A DNA stretch of 64,000 nt from positions 28,687,455 to 28,751,454 of the forward strand of contig CM074180.1 in NCBI GenBank assembly GCA_037179385.1. The letters are read 5' to 3'. The stretch is from Holothuria scabra (taxonomy: Eukaryota > Echinodermata > Holothuroidea > Aspidochirotida > Holothuriidae). Made by a program: the position numbers and the translations under genes. The notes under the pieces are model-generated. The model searched no databases. It saw nothing but the letters and a program-made list of their open reading frames with translations, and was not told the DNA's origin. Shown piece by piece: positions 12,501-23,080 of this stretch; the stretch's first letter is position 1, and each line of letters opens with the position of its first letter.

Positions 12501-15500
12501 ATGAGTTTGCCAAGTGGTCTACTTAGCTTATCGTACACAAAATACCACACCTGACTGTTACAATGTGAAAATATGATGAGTATTAAAGACCGTGATAAAT
12601 GAATAGTCAAAACTGTTGACTTATAATCCTGTTGCCCTCTTAACACTTTTCAAGTAACTTATCAAGATGTGGTACTTAAATACACTAGCTCTGTTTCGTG
12701 TACTAGTTTCCATTAACTATAAATGCTGGTGCTCAAAAACTTGCCATGGGAACATTGTCATCCTAAGCCCAAAGCGAGTTAAAGCAATGCTCACCACCAC
12801 ACTAGATACTTTAAAGTGGTGATGTCTTTATAAGGAGTAACTGCATTTATTCTTGATTGTAAGGTTTTACCAAACTAATCTGCCTGTAAGGGTTACAAGC
12901 AGTTTAAAGCAGTTTGAAGTTTGATTTCGCCGAAAGGCCCTTTGGCAGAGGGTTGGGAGGACTTCAGAACAACAAATGATGGTTACATTGGGGATGTGTG
13001 TTTCTGTTTTGGTGTGCATTCACTGTTCTACGAAGAGAGGAAATCACGCTTCACTTTAGGAGCCAAATTTTTGTAAATATCTCAGAGCCTTGGACCCCAC
13101 AGAAGTCCTCCAACACACCCTTTAACCTTCATTACACAAGAAAGAGTGCTTCACATTCCCAGGATACTTCTCCTACAATCACTGCTTAGACCTTCACATG
13201 GGTTTAACTTTTTACTGAACATTGTGCATTCTAGTTTCCCCAACTTTGAAAAATCTGACAGTGCTGCCAATGTTAAATTTGTGTATTTGAATATAAGAAA
13301 AGAATTCCTGTGATTAAGGAACATAGTTCAGTAGTATGTAATTTTTGCATGCTTACAAACCACTACATCCTCCATGATTTCAATCACTTTGAAAATTATA
13401 ATTTGTACATTTGAAGCAGTTTCCTGTAGCAATTAAATTTAGTAGACTTAAATATTGGTTGAAAATTTCATTGAGTAAATGCTGTCTCTTATGTGGAGTT
13501 GGGTGAGCTGTCATAAGATTTAAGAATGACGTCTTTAGGGTTGAAAGATTCTGCTTGTCTTTTGATATTTTGCTACCAAGGCTAGCTCTGCCAATATTGG
13601 TTGCCATGGGGGTGAGTGGCATGCTTCATTTTATCACAAATTCACCCTGTCATACACACAAGTCTGCTTAGGTCTCCTACAGGTTGAAAGTGACAAAAAG
13701 CTTATCTCCTGCTAGAGGTCAGTTTGCACAGTTATGGCCAAAGGTTCGTTCTGTGTGAAACACACAACAGAAACACTTTGCTCTAGATGAATCCGAGCTG
13801 GTAGTGATATCAGCCATTATTGGGGTCCATTATTGTGAAATTGTCTCAACTTTATTTCTACAGTACATGTGCAATTCTTACCTTCATATTCAGTGAAATT
13901 AAGGGAATCAAGAGGTATTTTAGTGTACAACAATACATGATACAGAAACTGTAGGCAAAGAATTTAAATGATTAAAGCTGATGACCCCAGTTATGTCGAA
14001 ATCAATCAGATGATCACTTGACTTTTTGGATTCCTGACCATTAATTGTGCATACAGTAGCAGGTATCAGAATGTCACACTCAAATAATTCTAAATCAAAA
14101 TACTGACTGACCTCTACTTTAATGTAGGACTTTGTGAATCAAAGCCCCAGTAACTTTCAGTCAAATGTTTTCTTGTGTAAAAATGCTGAAAATGTCAATA
14201 TATGGAGTAGCAACATCTAATCCCTCCCCATTTTTGCAACCTTTCAATGATAATAGAATGGTTGTTTTTGATAGGCCTGACTGCACCTTGCAGATTATCT
14301 TTATCACATTTGATTTATAACAAACATAACCAAAGGAATAAGAAACCAGACCCAGTGTGTTTTAAGCTACAATTTGCTACGCCATAAGCCTTGTGTGTGG
14401 ATGGTATAGAAATAGGTAACGAACACTATTAGATTGGTACATTTGTAGGCTCTAAAGTAAGTCTTTGGCAAAGAGATGAGTGGTGAAAATGTTCATGAAT
14501 GAAAGTTGCTTCCTAATGAAGCTATTTCTGCTTAGTGGAAACTCTATTGCAGACCTTGGAATTAAAGGCAAAATTGCACTTACTGTGCATGCATTTATTT
14601 CCCCATGTAATATTATCATATTTTGTGGGTCTAGTTTAAACAATTAAACATTAGCATGTGAATATTGACAAATCAGTCAACAATCACTGGACAGTCACTT
14701 AGTGCCTCGTTGAACTTTGCTGCATGATCAGGCTGCTTTGCACAGCTGGTTGATTGGAAAGACAAAGTTGCGTACATGTTGCCTTCATACACATGCTGTG
14801 AGGGACACTGCTGAAGCTCTCATTGATCTTTTTATCAGTTTAGATGAGAAGATAAGCAATTGTTGTCGATTATCAGCCCAGAACTTAATTTATAATACAA
14901 TTATGACACTGAACAATGAGACTTTTAGGGTTAAGGTTTTAACAAACAGTGATCAGGTGACCAGCCTATCAGTCAACCTCATAGCCAGTACAGATGTAAT
15001 GAAAACTGTCACTGCTCTTAATGTTTTTCTGATTTGTGCGCTCAAGTTGCAATACTGTTCCCTAGCTGCATATTGCCTGTCAAAGTAAAGTTTTAAGAAA
15101 TGGTGTAAGAAACAGTAACCTTGTAAACCTCTGTAACCTACCCAGTATTCTATTTCCGGTCCAACTGAACAAATTATTTAACTTTAGGAAAATTGACTGC
15201 AATAAGCGAAAAGTGTTTTTAGACACAGATGTGCCACCAATGACATAAAAAACAGCTATTTTGCATGTCTTTATTAGCTCAACCCACAAAGTGAGGGTAG
15301 AGCTTATGTTATACTGTAGTGGGATAAAATGTCTGTCTCACTGAAAATGTCTTTCTCACTTTTCAAAAGGTTTCAGCCTCTGTAATTCCCATTGGATTTT
15401 TCTAAAATTTGCTGTACAGGTGTCATATTAGGGGAGGGGGGGGGGCAACACATCTCCTTCATAGCTACATGATAAACCAAGGAAAAGTGATAATTTTTGG

Positions 15501-18500
15501 CTATTTTAATCATTTTTTGCCTCAAGGCAAAATGTCATGAAACACAATCACAGTGGAAGCATTGTAATAGCATATAGGTCTATTCTTGTAACTGTCTGTG
15601 TTCACAGTGTACAGGAGTTCCTGGTCAGCTTTTACTTTTCCTTCAGTAATTTTAGTATCTATTACCATGGAGCTACCATTACATAGATTTCTCCTTGCTG
15701 TGTGAGGACTCTTCCATACTTTGGGGTCACTGTAGTGCTGTTTGGCTCATCACCACATTTGTTTCCCTGGTCAAGCTCGAGTAGTGGTGGATATATGATC
15801 TTTGTTACATGTTACAATTTGGAATAATATCAATTTAATTTACACAAATCAGCATTTCCTATCAGCCTTCAAATGGATGGTGAATTGAAGTTTATATCAG
15901 AACTTCATTTTTTGCTTACAAGTTTCACAGAGAAGTGAGCTGGGGAGGGAGAGAGAAGAAAACAGATGGAAATGATGGGAGGGGAGAGAGGGAATAAGGG
16001 AGGTGGGAAGGAATGACTTTTGGTATCTTCTCTTTCCTGATTGCTTATGCCACTGTCCAACACAAACTGGTCTTTTGTACTATGACATAAGTTTCTGATT
16101 CCTTTCCTCGTAGGCAGCATTATCTTACAGTGTACCTCAAGTCAAAAAATTCAAAGATATATATATTAAAACACATAGAAAATAAATTAAAGTGAAATAA
16201 TTAAGACCTCTTTGTGCAACATGCTATGGAAGCAGGCAGCAGTGTTCAAGGTTATAAAAACTTGAAAAGGAAACAAAACATCTTATGTGAGTTGTAGAAC
16301 CAGGAAGTCACAAAAAATTGTGCAAGAGACTAATTTATTTATCATTTAACATTTTATATCTCAGCTCAAGAATGTCATATGCAGATGGTAGTTGGACTGT
16401 TAGCATTCACTTTTCATGCTCTTTCATATATATTTTTGAGTAATTTAACTTGAGGTACACCCTTAACAGAAAGGTTATTAATTTTCACATATGAAAGAGA
16501 AACTAAATCTACACAGTGTGGTGAAATTTCCATTCAAATCGGACATGTATTTCTCAAGATATCAGCCAATGAAATTACTAGATTTTTGTTACAATGTGGG
16601 ATTGAGGGCAGCAGAGATTAAATCACTTCCTCACATTGACAAGGAATGTTTTCTTCCCCTTTTTTTTCAGACTGTTGTGTTGACCCTGACGTGTTTTGGA
16701 ATAGGACCTCCCCATGGGGATTGGAAAGTTTGAAAAGTTCTCATGCCACTTATGCAATCACATTATGATAATGTGGGACTGTTGAGGAGAAAACAGGCTG
16801 TAAAAATTAAAGGAAAACAAAAGACTGTCCCTTAAAGTGGGATATGATGTCATATGTGCTTGCTTCAAGTTCAGTGTTTGTTGAAAATGTGACAGCTTTA
16901 CTTGCTCATATTTTGAGAACCACATACTGGATTTCAATGCAAATTTCACCAAATGCATAGAATAAGTACCCCTCTAACATACCAAAACTTGATATGACCT
17001 TAAACCCTTCTTTTAATTAAGGAAGAACTAGCTATAGAGATTTATCCCTGATACAGTTCAAGTGCAAGGTGAACAGTGTTTACATGCTTGTCAGTCCAAC
17101 TGGAGTTGTTTAGGTATGTGTTAAGTGTACAGTGTACGCCATGATTTTGTTCAAGATGTACTAAAAACTGAACTGGTAACATCAGAAGGGTTGAGTGACA
17201 GTAGCTTTACTACTCAAGTCTCAAGTTTCAATAAATATGCCATCACCTCCAAACCTAGCAAAAACTGTTGTCATTTTGCTTGCATGTTTTCTTTTTTGGT
17301 TTTTGTTTTTCTTTTGTGGGGGGAGGGGGTGTGTGTGTAAAGGTACATTTTCTTTCCAGCTTACTATAATACTCCATTTACACAAGCTGCATCCCCATCA
17401 TGCTAACTAGACCATTTATCAATAAGCCTATCTATTGGCCTTCCTATTGTCCTCAGCCTCTCTAAGGAACACAAATCTAGCTGTATCATCATTTGCTGAT
17501 ATCTTAGGAAATACATGTCTTTGAATGGAAGTTTCACCAAGCTGTGTAGATGTAGTTCCTCTTCCCATCTGAAAATAAAGTCTTTGCTTAGGATTCAATT
17601 TTAATAAAAAATGGCTTTTACTTTTGGTTGCAGTATGACAGTTTGCTGTGGGGAACAACAGTCATTTCATTTAGTTCCAGAATCTTCAGAAGATGATTTT
17701 AATTTTGGTCCTCCCCCCAGAAGTAAATATCCAGTTGTCATAATGTTAAGATGCTCAGAATACAACGATTCAGACAATCAAAACACCATTGTAAGTACTG
17801 TTCTTCTTGTCAAATTTATTTTTTGGTAGATGACATGGATCTCCAATGAAAGAAGTGTTTAAAACAAAAAGGGCTATTTTTCCAGGGTCCCTAGAATGAT
17901 CTGTTAATTAACTTACCAGATTTGGAAAATTGTTCCTCTTGTATTAAGCTGTTGTTTGGTAGTCCAATCAATAGGTGGTACTGTTGAACTGTGATGACAT
18001 GAAATTTGGTAAACGTGTAAAGTTACCCGACTGTTGGCTAAGGATGTTCGATACCGGTGTGTATGTGACATGGGTATATCAGTGGATAATGTGTATTGCC
18101 CAGTTATTATTTGTATATGGCACCACTGTGGGTATGGGTTAGTGAGTTAGAGATGAGGTTCTACATTTCAGTTTCTAACCGATTGACTTAAGTGGGCTGG
18201 TCACAGCCTCTTTTCAAGTTGTGTCTCACTGACTTGTTTTCTCTACTCCATCGCTTTTGCTGAACACAAAGCACAGTTTTATTAAGATCCAATTTTAAAG
18301 TCTTTGGTTTGACCTGGCCAAGAGTCAAACTCCAGACTTCTTGGCTGTGATGGTCTAAACCACTTGACTAGTAAGTATTAATCAGTAGGTGTTACTGTCA
18401 AAGTATGATGACATGAATTTATAAAGGCGCAACTCCATTTTATAGGGGTATGAATATGTGGCCATTGGGTAGGTCAGAGGTCACATTGAAATGTGTATTG

Positions 18501-19347
18501 GTTAGTGATTATAGTATAGTAGTTTATGGCGCCACTTTGGGTGTAGGTACAGCGACCCATATTAATGGTTCTTCCCACACCACTCTTATTTCCCATTTTC
18601 ATGCAGGTTGGTGGTGTATGGATACTTCATCTTCCAGATTCGTCATTCAACACACCAGGACACATTATATCTAATCTTGTGATAACCAACCATGGTCTTG
18701 TACATAACTTACAGAAGATGTATATGTCAGCTGACACAGTCAGCACAGCTAATAACAATCCTTCACCAAACACAGCTGAAGTGACCTCCTCCAGCCAGGC
18801 ACAAAACAATTCTGGAGATGGTTTTACTCAAACTTCAAATTATACAGATGACAATGATAGTAGTCAATCATCTCAGAGTAATTATGATGTTGTTACTGAT
18901 CAATCTGATGTCACTAGTGATACTACCTCTGATCTATTGCAGAACAGTCATGGCATCTCTCAATCACAAGTTGTGACAAGGACAAATACTAGTCAAAAAG
19001 AAAATGCAACCGAAAGCAGTTTTAACTTTTCTCAAAAATCAAGGACTAGAATGTTAAAAGAGGATGTTGGTGATACCCTTTTGGATGGCCAGCATGATTG
19101 CACAGTCTGTCAAAACAATCCAATATCCAGGGTGATTTTACCTTGTCGTCATGTCTGCATCTGCGAAGATTGCTTACATCTTGTCTCAAAATGCCCCATG
19201 TGTCGTGGGCCAGTTACATCCCATTTTTCCCTCTATCCCAACAAACCAGATCCTGGTGATATTGAAGAATCTGTGAATGATGACTCCTGGTTCGGTTATT
19301 TCCAACGATTGAATGATAGGTTAAATAGGAGCCTGGGATTCACATAG
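339..19347 (+). CDS. CGRRF1: CGRRF1 orthologue, whole gene model (5 coding exons)
   Basis: Spliced model: 339-517, 5447-5562, 8259-8409, 17634-17790, 18607-19347, totalling 1344 bp (447 residues plus stop). All introns are GT-AG and phases (2,1,2,0) close without a stop. The protein has a hydrophobic membrane segment at about residues 38-57, the family block CYWG at 114-117, the block PRSKYP in exon 4, a Ser/Thr/Asn/Gln-rich linker at about 244-355 and a C3HC4 RING at 366-400. This order matches cell growth regulator with RING finger domain 1, a membrane-anchored RING E3 ubiquitin-protein ligase known in vertebrates as p53-inducible, growth-suppressing and ER-associated. Human CGRRF1 is about 332 residues, so this copy is roughly 115 longer, mostly in the linker. 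Function is inferred from the family. Confidence 0.9.
1226..1303 (+). repeat. Short interspersed repeat, copy 1 (inverted to 2850-2927)
   Basis: This copy runs from ACCATGGCAGTTGTCAGGCT to CCGTATTGTTCAACAAT. The reverse complement recurs at 2850-2927 with about 10 differences plus small gaps. The pair flanks the hAT-like element at 1654. Family unknown. Confidence 0.75.
1654..2575. mobile_element. hAT-like non-autonomous element (922 bp)
   Basis: Terminal inverted repeats begin CAGGGTTGTTGATTT at the left and end AAATCAAACAACCCTG at the right, one inserted base apart. Both ends are flanked by a perfect 8-bp direct repeat, TGGCAAAC (1646-1653 and 2576-2583). An 8-bp duplication with CAGGG termini is typical of the hAT superfamily. 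The interior is AT-rich and encodes no recognisable transposase. Confidence 0.85.
2850..2927 (-). repeat. Short interspersed repeat, copy 2 (inverted to 1226-1303)
   Basis: Starts ATTGTTGAACAATATGGTGG and ends TTGCCATGGT. It is the reverse complement of 1226-1303. In a transcript the two arms could pair across 1.5 kb. Confidence 0.75.
5447..5562 (+). CDS. CGRRF1: CGRRF1 exon 2
   Basis: The acceptor is a T-rich tract ending TTTTTACAG at 5438-5446 and the donor is G|GTAAAT at 5563. The exon completes lysine 60 and encodes residues up to about 98, including the run VRELPMVIAKLPFQVDF. It contributes 116 bp and moves the phase from 2 to 1, matching exon 3. The region corresponds to the segment after the membrane anchor in vertebrate CGRRF1, which is weakly conserved. 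Confidence 0.82.
5635..5880 (+). repeat. Repeat family E, copy 1
   Basis: Shares ordered blocks with 11303-11540: AAATGCAGTCAC, CATGATTGGC, AGTCATGTGACA, GAATATGCA, AATTTTATGAAGATAC and TAGCTGTTGGTTCA. The copies are clearly diverged (by eye about 70-75% identical). Class unknown; no coding capacity seen. Confidence 0.7.
5886..6747 (+). repeat. Repeat family A, copy 1 (with nested insertion)
   Basis: A roughly 580-bp interspersed unit, found again at 16465-17017 and 47151-48316. Shared blocks include GAAATTTCCATTCAAAT, TCACATTGACAAGGAATG, GTTCTCATGCCACTTATGCA, TTGTTGAGGAGAAAA and TATGACCTTAAAC. The ends (TTTAAAGGGGAAGTTTA and AAACCTTTCTTTTAAG) are loosely inverted. A segment of about 285 bp at 6321-6605 is absent from the other copies. 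Confidence 0.8.
6321..6605. mobile_element. Nested MITE-like insertion in family A copy 1
   Basis: Absent from the other two family A copies, so it inserted later. Its ends are imperfect inverted repeats: GAAACTCCCCTTAGCTCATT at the left, and the complement of AGTAGCTTAGGGGCTTTTCC at the right. CATG borders both sides. No coding capacity and no superfamily assignment. Confidence 0.6.
8259..8409 (+). CDS. CGRRF1: CGRRF1 exon 3: CYWG block
   Basis: The acceptor is TTGTTGACAG ending at 8258. The exon encodes GVHIKITATEPVELSCYWGA and then the EYLDQVE segment, which lines up with the CYWG and SEYLYQE blocks of vertebrate CGRRF1. The chosen donor is AAG|GTTTGT at 8410, a sub-optimal site picked because it leaves phase 2, which exon 4 needs, and ends where family similarity ends. 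The frame stays open to 8485, so the exact 3' boundary is the least certain in this gene. Confidence 0.82.
8524..8760 (+). mobile_element. tRNA-derived SINE, complete, with target duplication
   Basis: The head carries RNA polymerase III boxes as in a tRNA: box A TGGTCTAACGG (8536-8546) and box B GGTTCAATTCC (8579-8589), 32 bp apart. A body of about 170 bp unrelated to tRNA follows, including AAGCCAGTGAGCCACAACTG. An 11-bp direct repeat, TTTACACTAAG, flanks the unit at 8513-8523 and 8761-8771, the mark of target-primed insertion. No simple A tail is present. Confidence 0.9.
8888..9614. mobile_element. hAT-like non-autonomous element (727 bp) with GTTTAAAC subterminal palindromes
   Basis: The ends are TAGGGCTGTCA and TGACAGCCCTA, flanked by a perfect 8-bp duplication, GTTATAAA (8880-8887 and 9615-9622). 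The palindrome GTTTAAAC occurs three times near the left end (8900, 8928, 8956) and twice near the right (9542, 9574), mostly as CGTTTAAACG. Such subterminal repeats are usual transposase binding sites in hAT elements. The interior is much richer in CpG than the surrounding DNA and has no transposase frame. Confidence 0.93.
10104..10132 (+). repeat. (TG)n microsatellite
   Basis: A GTATGTATG lead is followed by about eight TG units. Ordinary simple repeat. Confidence 0.85.
11303..11540 (+). repeat. Repeat family E, copy 2
   Basis: Diverged copy of 5635-5880 in the same orientation, lying in CGRRF1 intron 3. Same order of blocks, with several small gaps. Confidence 0.7.
12023..12427. mobile_element. 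Possible hAT-like element with CAGGGCT termini (405 bp)
   Basis: The left end reads CAGGGCTTGAAAT and the right end ATTTTGAGCCCTG, which is the complement of CAGGGCTCAAAAT. No matching 8-bp flanking duplication could be seen, so boundaries and class are tentative. Confidence 0.5.
15281..15365 (+). repeat. Dispersed repeat J, copy 1
   Basis: TAGCTCAACCCACAAAGTG, AGAGCTTATGTTATACTGTA and AAAATGTCTGTCTC recur as the reverse complement at 45541-45627. Family unknown. Confidence 0.65.
16130..16461. mobile_element. TIR element family B, copy 1 (short form)
   Basis: The left end GTGTACCTCAAGTCAAAAAA and right end TTTAACTTGAGGTACACCC are inverted repeats extending about 35 bp into an ATATATAT-containing stretch. 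Two longer relatives lie at 56599 and 58458. No transposase frame. Its right end abuts the truncated start of family A copy 2. Confidence 0.8.
16465..17017 (+). repeat. Repeat family A, copy 2
   Basis: Same-orientation copy of 5886-6747 without the nested insertion, so it shows the uninterrupted family. The first 20-25 bp of the unit appear replaced by the end of family B copy 1. Confidence 0.8.
17634..17790 (+). CDS. CGRRF1: CGRRF1 exon 4: PRSKYP block
   Basis: The acceptor follows a pyrimidine-rich tract ending GGTTGCAG at 17633; the donor ATT|GTAAGT at 17791 leaves phase 0. The exon encodes a linker with CCGEQQSFHL and then FGPPPRSKYPVVIML, the counterpart of FGTVPRSRYPLVALL in human CGRRF1, followed by an acidic, polar end. 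The next intron is only 816 bp. Confidence 0.9.
17791..18606 (+). other. CGRRF1 intron 4
   Basis: This 816-bp intron consists largely of two diverged direct repeats, about 17965-18145 and 18380-18560, sharing AATCA-TAGGTG-TACTGT, GATGACATGAA, AATGTGTATTG and ATGGC-CCACT-TGGGT. A reverse SINE fragment lies between them. Confidence 0.7.
18158..18265 (-). mobile_element. SINE fragment (3' body), reverse strand
   Basis: Reverse-complement match to the 3' body of the SINE at 8524-8760, with words such as TTTCTAACC, AAGTTGTGTCTCACTGACTT and GTTTTCTCTACTCCAT. The tRNA-like head is not evident. It lies between two diverged direct repeats in CGRRF1 intron 4. Confidence 0.7.
18607..19347 (+). CDS. CGRRF1: CGRRF1 exon 5: linker and C-terminal RING finger
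   Basis: The acceptor is TTTTCATGCAG ending at 18606, phase 0. The exon opens with VGGVWILHLPD and NLQKMYMSA, the counterparts of the VSVIHIPD and DLKQLFMSA blocks of vertebrate CGRRF1. About 110 residues rich in Ser, Thr, Asn and Gln follow, with many SQ and TS pairs. The RING runs from C366 to C400: CTVC, then LPCRHVCICEDC, then CPMC, which is the compact XIAP/MUL1-like RING-HC spacing expected to bind two zinc ions and recruit an E2. A 47-residue tail after the RING ends RSLGFT, stop TAG at 19345-19347. Confidence 0.95.
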   Translation, partial: VGGVWILHLPDSSFNTPGHIISNLVITNHGLVHNLQKMYMSADTVSTANNNPSPNTAEVTSSSQAQNNSGDGFTQTSNYTDDNDSSQSSQSNYDVVTDQSDVTSDTTSDLLQNSHGISQSQVVTRTNTSQKENATESSFNFSQKSRTRMLKEDVGDTLLDGQHDCTVCQNNPISRVILPCRHVCICEDCLHLVSKCPMCRGPVTSHFSLYPNKPDPGDIEESVNDDSWFGYFQRLNDRLNRSLGFT

Positions 19348-21229
19348 TCTTGTAGTAATGTTTCCATCATTAGGCATGATCTCTTAATTTTGCAGTTTAG
19401 AACTATTTGCCAGAGAAATCCTTTTGCATTATGTTTCCAGCTTGATCCATGTTAAATTCCCAAAATACTTAATACAAGTGTTATCATGAAAACCAGTCGT
19501 ATTGAAAAAAGTGTCCAAGAAAGGGAACAGTTTAGTTTAACTTAAGTGTGAGGTTAATCTGTTAACCATTATGTATTTGTTTGTGAAAAAATAGCATTGC
19601 ATTAATTCCCCCCTTTCAAAAATGCAACACCTAATTTCCCTGGACATTTAAAAAAAATATCTTACGGAAATCACTTCAAGGCCTGTGTGCAGCTTTTTGG
19701 AGGTTCATTGTTCAAAAAGTGGAGCATTGGAATTCAATACAGAAAAGACATCACCTATGCAAATCACTTCATCAGATGGTTTGTGGTGTACCATTACAGT
19801 TTTACTGCATCTTGCAAGTGGCTTCAAATCAAACTTCATTCAGGATATCTTGAGTTAGAAATTTTTTTTGCCATAAAAGGTTTCATCACTGAAGAAGCCA
19901 TTACTGGTTATTGACAAGACTTTGAAAGCCCATTCTTACGTTTGTAAGTCCATATATGCCTGGCAAATATGACCATTTATGTACAGTGTCACAATTATTG
20001 TTTTTGAAGCTGTAATTAGGACTTAGGTGGTTAGTAAAAAATTGGAAACTGGTTTTGGTGGAAATGAAAACTGCACTTTAAACTAAAACTGGTCCTCTCT
20101 TACTCTACTCAGACGGTTGCATAACATGCTCATGTGCTCATAAAGGTTTGCTGTTTTTTGACTTGCATATGTATGTTGTACATAAGTATGATTATAGTTT
20201 TTTCTCCTAGTTGCTAGTTTAGTTTTTTTTTCTTTTTTTTTCACACAACAAATTCGGCAAGGCCCAATGTCATAGACAATACATATGTCTTATGGAATGG
20301 CTGCTGTGCCATCTGCAAATTATTTAAATGACTTTGAAGTAAGTTTTTGTCTCAAGTTTTATGAAGATGCTGTCAACAAATCTATCACAACACCAGTGAT
20401 AAGTAGAAATTTAATATGCAAAAAAGTGCCAAAATACCTGAATGAAATTAAGTTTGACATGTTCCCCAAATCATGATCCTCTATTGATCATTTTTCCCTC
20501 AGTATAAACCAGTTTTTAGCGTCTCAAAAATTTTGAACTGATAAGAAACAGGTTTTGAGCTCAAGATTTGTTTTCTGAACAGTTTTAGCTAAAGGTGCAT
20601 TGGATCAGTAAGTTTTGAATATGGATTACAGCAAAAATATCGTGCATGACAGAAAAGGTAATATTTCTAATTTTCTGGAGTTGAGATAAAGACATTGAGG
20701 TAAGGAAAGACTAAAAAACTTGTCCACAATTTGGAATTTTAAACAAAGTCATTAAAAATTTTTAATTGCTGTATTTGGTTGTTTTAAAAAATAACCTTAG
20801 GATAGTTGATGAAATTGTAGTGCAACTCCATGCTGATTGTTTGAATAGCGATTAACCTTCATTCTGAAGGAGTGGTATATGTTCCCTTCAATTTCAATCA
20901 AGGTTAATGTCAAAAAGTCACAAGACACTAATCCTTCTATCATTTTCATCATGTTTACTGTGTTTATGTGTGAATTTTGTTTTGTCTTTGAAGTTTACAG
21001 TCCAGAAACTACAATATTTTATCCCATACCAAAGATAAAATGTATTTTGAAAACCACCAAACAAAGATAGTAGGGTGAAGGTTTTTTTTTTGGATTGAGT
21101 GTTCTGCTTGTAGGGTTCTAAGCTAGAGGATTCTGAGTGACAACTGGGTTGTTTTGTCATTGTGTTGTGCAAAAGCCAGTGTGGTATTTACGGTCCCTCA
21201 CAACCCTTTTGGCTACCACAGTTGCAGGG

Positions 21230-21514
21230 CATTTCAAAGAAATTTGCTCGCAGTATCAGTCGTGGTTTGTGATTGAGGAATACCTTGCTTTGATCAAGTG
21301 ACCATATGAAATTGTGGTCATTGTATAATGCAATATTCTTCTCACAAGTTATCAGACTGTTTCCATGTAAATATAATTTCACTAAATTTTGTGTCTTGTA
21401 GCTACAGCCTTTCAAAAAGTTTTGCTTGTAACATTTGTGTTGAGGATTGACAAATACCTCCTTGTGATGAAATGACCAGAAGAAATTATGGGTCATTGTA
21501 TATTGCAATAATAT
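21230..21514 (+). repeat. Diverged tandem duplication (~180-bp period)
   Basis: The segment 21230-21332 (GAAATTTGCTCGCAG, ATTGAGGAATACCT, TGGTCATTGTATAATGCAAT) is repeated at 21411-21514 (AAAGTTTTGCTTGTA, ATTGACAAATACCT, GGGTCATTGTATATTGCAAT). Clearly diverged; non-coding. Confidence 0.7.
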
Positions 21515-23029
21515 ATATTTACATGAATTTTAAAATATTTTCCATAAAAAGTTCACTGTATTTTGTGTCAACCAGGGATCTTTTGATTTTCCCTTTATGC
21601 TGGTTGGCAAGCATTGTATTGCTGCAGTTGAGCCAGCCAGCATGGTTTACTTTGTTTGTATTCATGAGGTGTTACGGTCAGATGCAGGAAAAACTATTTC
21701 ACTCGTCACAATGATGCAGTTTCTGGTCTCCTAATTATTAACGGAGTTGAGGATGCATTAGAGAGGATTTAACAACACACTGACACAAGTTTGTTGTTCA
21801 GTGTCAGCTAGTTAAATAGTTAAAGTTCAAATACTGTTTGAAATTAGAGTTCAGGTCTGCTTTCAAAAAATAGGCCAGACAGGTTCAAGTCTTCTCCTTA
21901 AACAGTGCATTCCAGTCTCCTGGCTCTGATGATTAAACACTAAGTCTAAAGCATGAGGCAAGTGCTCACAATAAAAATGGAGTGGTCTGTTTTGTACATG
22001 CCAGTTGGCTTGGTGCTGAGTTATTTCCAAACTTCTGTAAATAGGCCATGACATCTTTCAGATTGACTGCCTTATTTTCAATACTCAAAGGAATGAAGCA
22101 TTTCAGCTTGTACAATGCTCCTCATCTTGGCCCACCTCTTGTGTCTGTCGGGTAGACTGGCATCAGTTTCAAGAGGAATTGCAAAAGTGACATGGATGAT
22201 GATACGCACAGTAAACTCCCATTACACCATACCAAGCATACCTTGGACATTGCTATTTCCATGGTTACCTCTAGCTAAGTGATTACTTTAAAATGCTATT
22301 CACTTTCCTGTACCTATCTGTTACATGACAATTTGAATAAGTTTATGTTATGACTTCGGTGCAATGGTTAAAACACTGAAATAATGAAAGGTTCATGTTC
22401 GTCTGTCATGATAAATCTTGTTTTCTTTCAGGAATATAGTTCCTTTGGGGAGCAGAATTCCTTCAGGAGTATTAAATAGTTTCATCCTTCACTGAGCTCT
22501 TTGCCAGAGTTGATGGCACCTTAGAGAAAAGTGTGTTTTGGGAAAAATCTGTCTTTATGAATTATTTTTGGTAGTTTTCATCACTTGTTGGTTATATACT
22601 GTACCATGTATGTTTAAAAGTGTATCAACCTGGGGTTTGAAGTCCAAATGTTCCAATCATCAGTTTGAACTCAATCAGGACCACATGAAACCAGAAAATT
22701 GTTATGCACAGCACAGCCATGACTGAACCGTCATCAGTTTTGGGTAAGCTTCACCTTCCAAGGTAACACTAACTCTAGGACATGCTGGACCAACCTGAAT
22801 CAAGCTTACATGGAAAAAGAATGGGGCTTATAGTTGATATGATGACCTTGTGCCTCAAATGCACTATGCAAATAAGAACAGTTCAAATAGTACTGGGAAA
22901 TAATTGGGAATTTACAAGGACACCAAAAAGCCTGTACCTCAATAAATAGTGACCTACATGGTGAAGGCATTATTGTTCAGTTGTTCAAATTGTATACAGC
23001 AATAAAAAAGTGTATAGTGTTTTGTTTCT

Positions 23030-23080
23030 TTACCTTTTTTTTTTTTTTTTTTGGGGGGGCGGGGGGGGGGGGAGGGGGCT
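23030..23080 (+). repeat. Homopolymer junction: T run followed by G run
   Basis: About 18 T are followed by a G tract of more than 30 bases with single C and A interruptions. A similar T-to-G junction lies at 35091-35119. The G tract could form a quadruplex, and homopolymer lengths may be unreliable. Confidence 0.8.

Larger units (their letters stand above)
8410..17633 (+). other. CGRRF1 intron 3
   Basis: At 9.2 kb this is the largest CGRRF1 intron. It holds the full SINE (8524-8760), a CpG-rich hAT-like element (8888-9614), a (TG)n run (10104-10132), family E copy 2, a CAGGGCT-ended element (12023-12427), family B copy 1 and family A copy 2. Stretches 9630-11300 and 12430-16130 show no supported exon. 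Confidence 0.75.
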
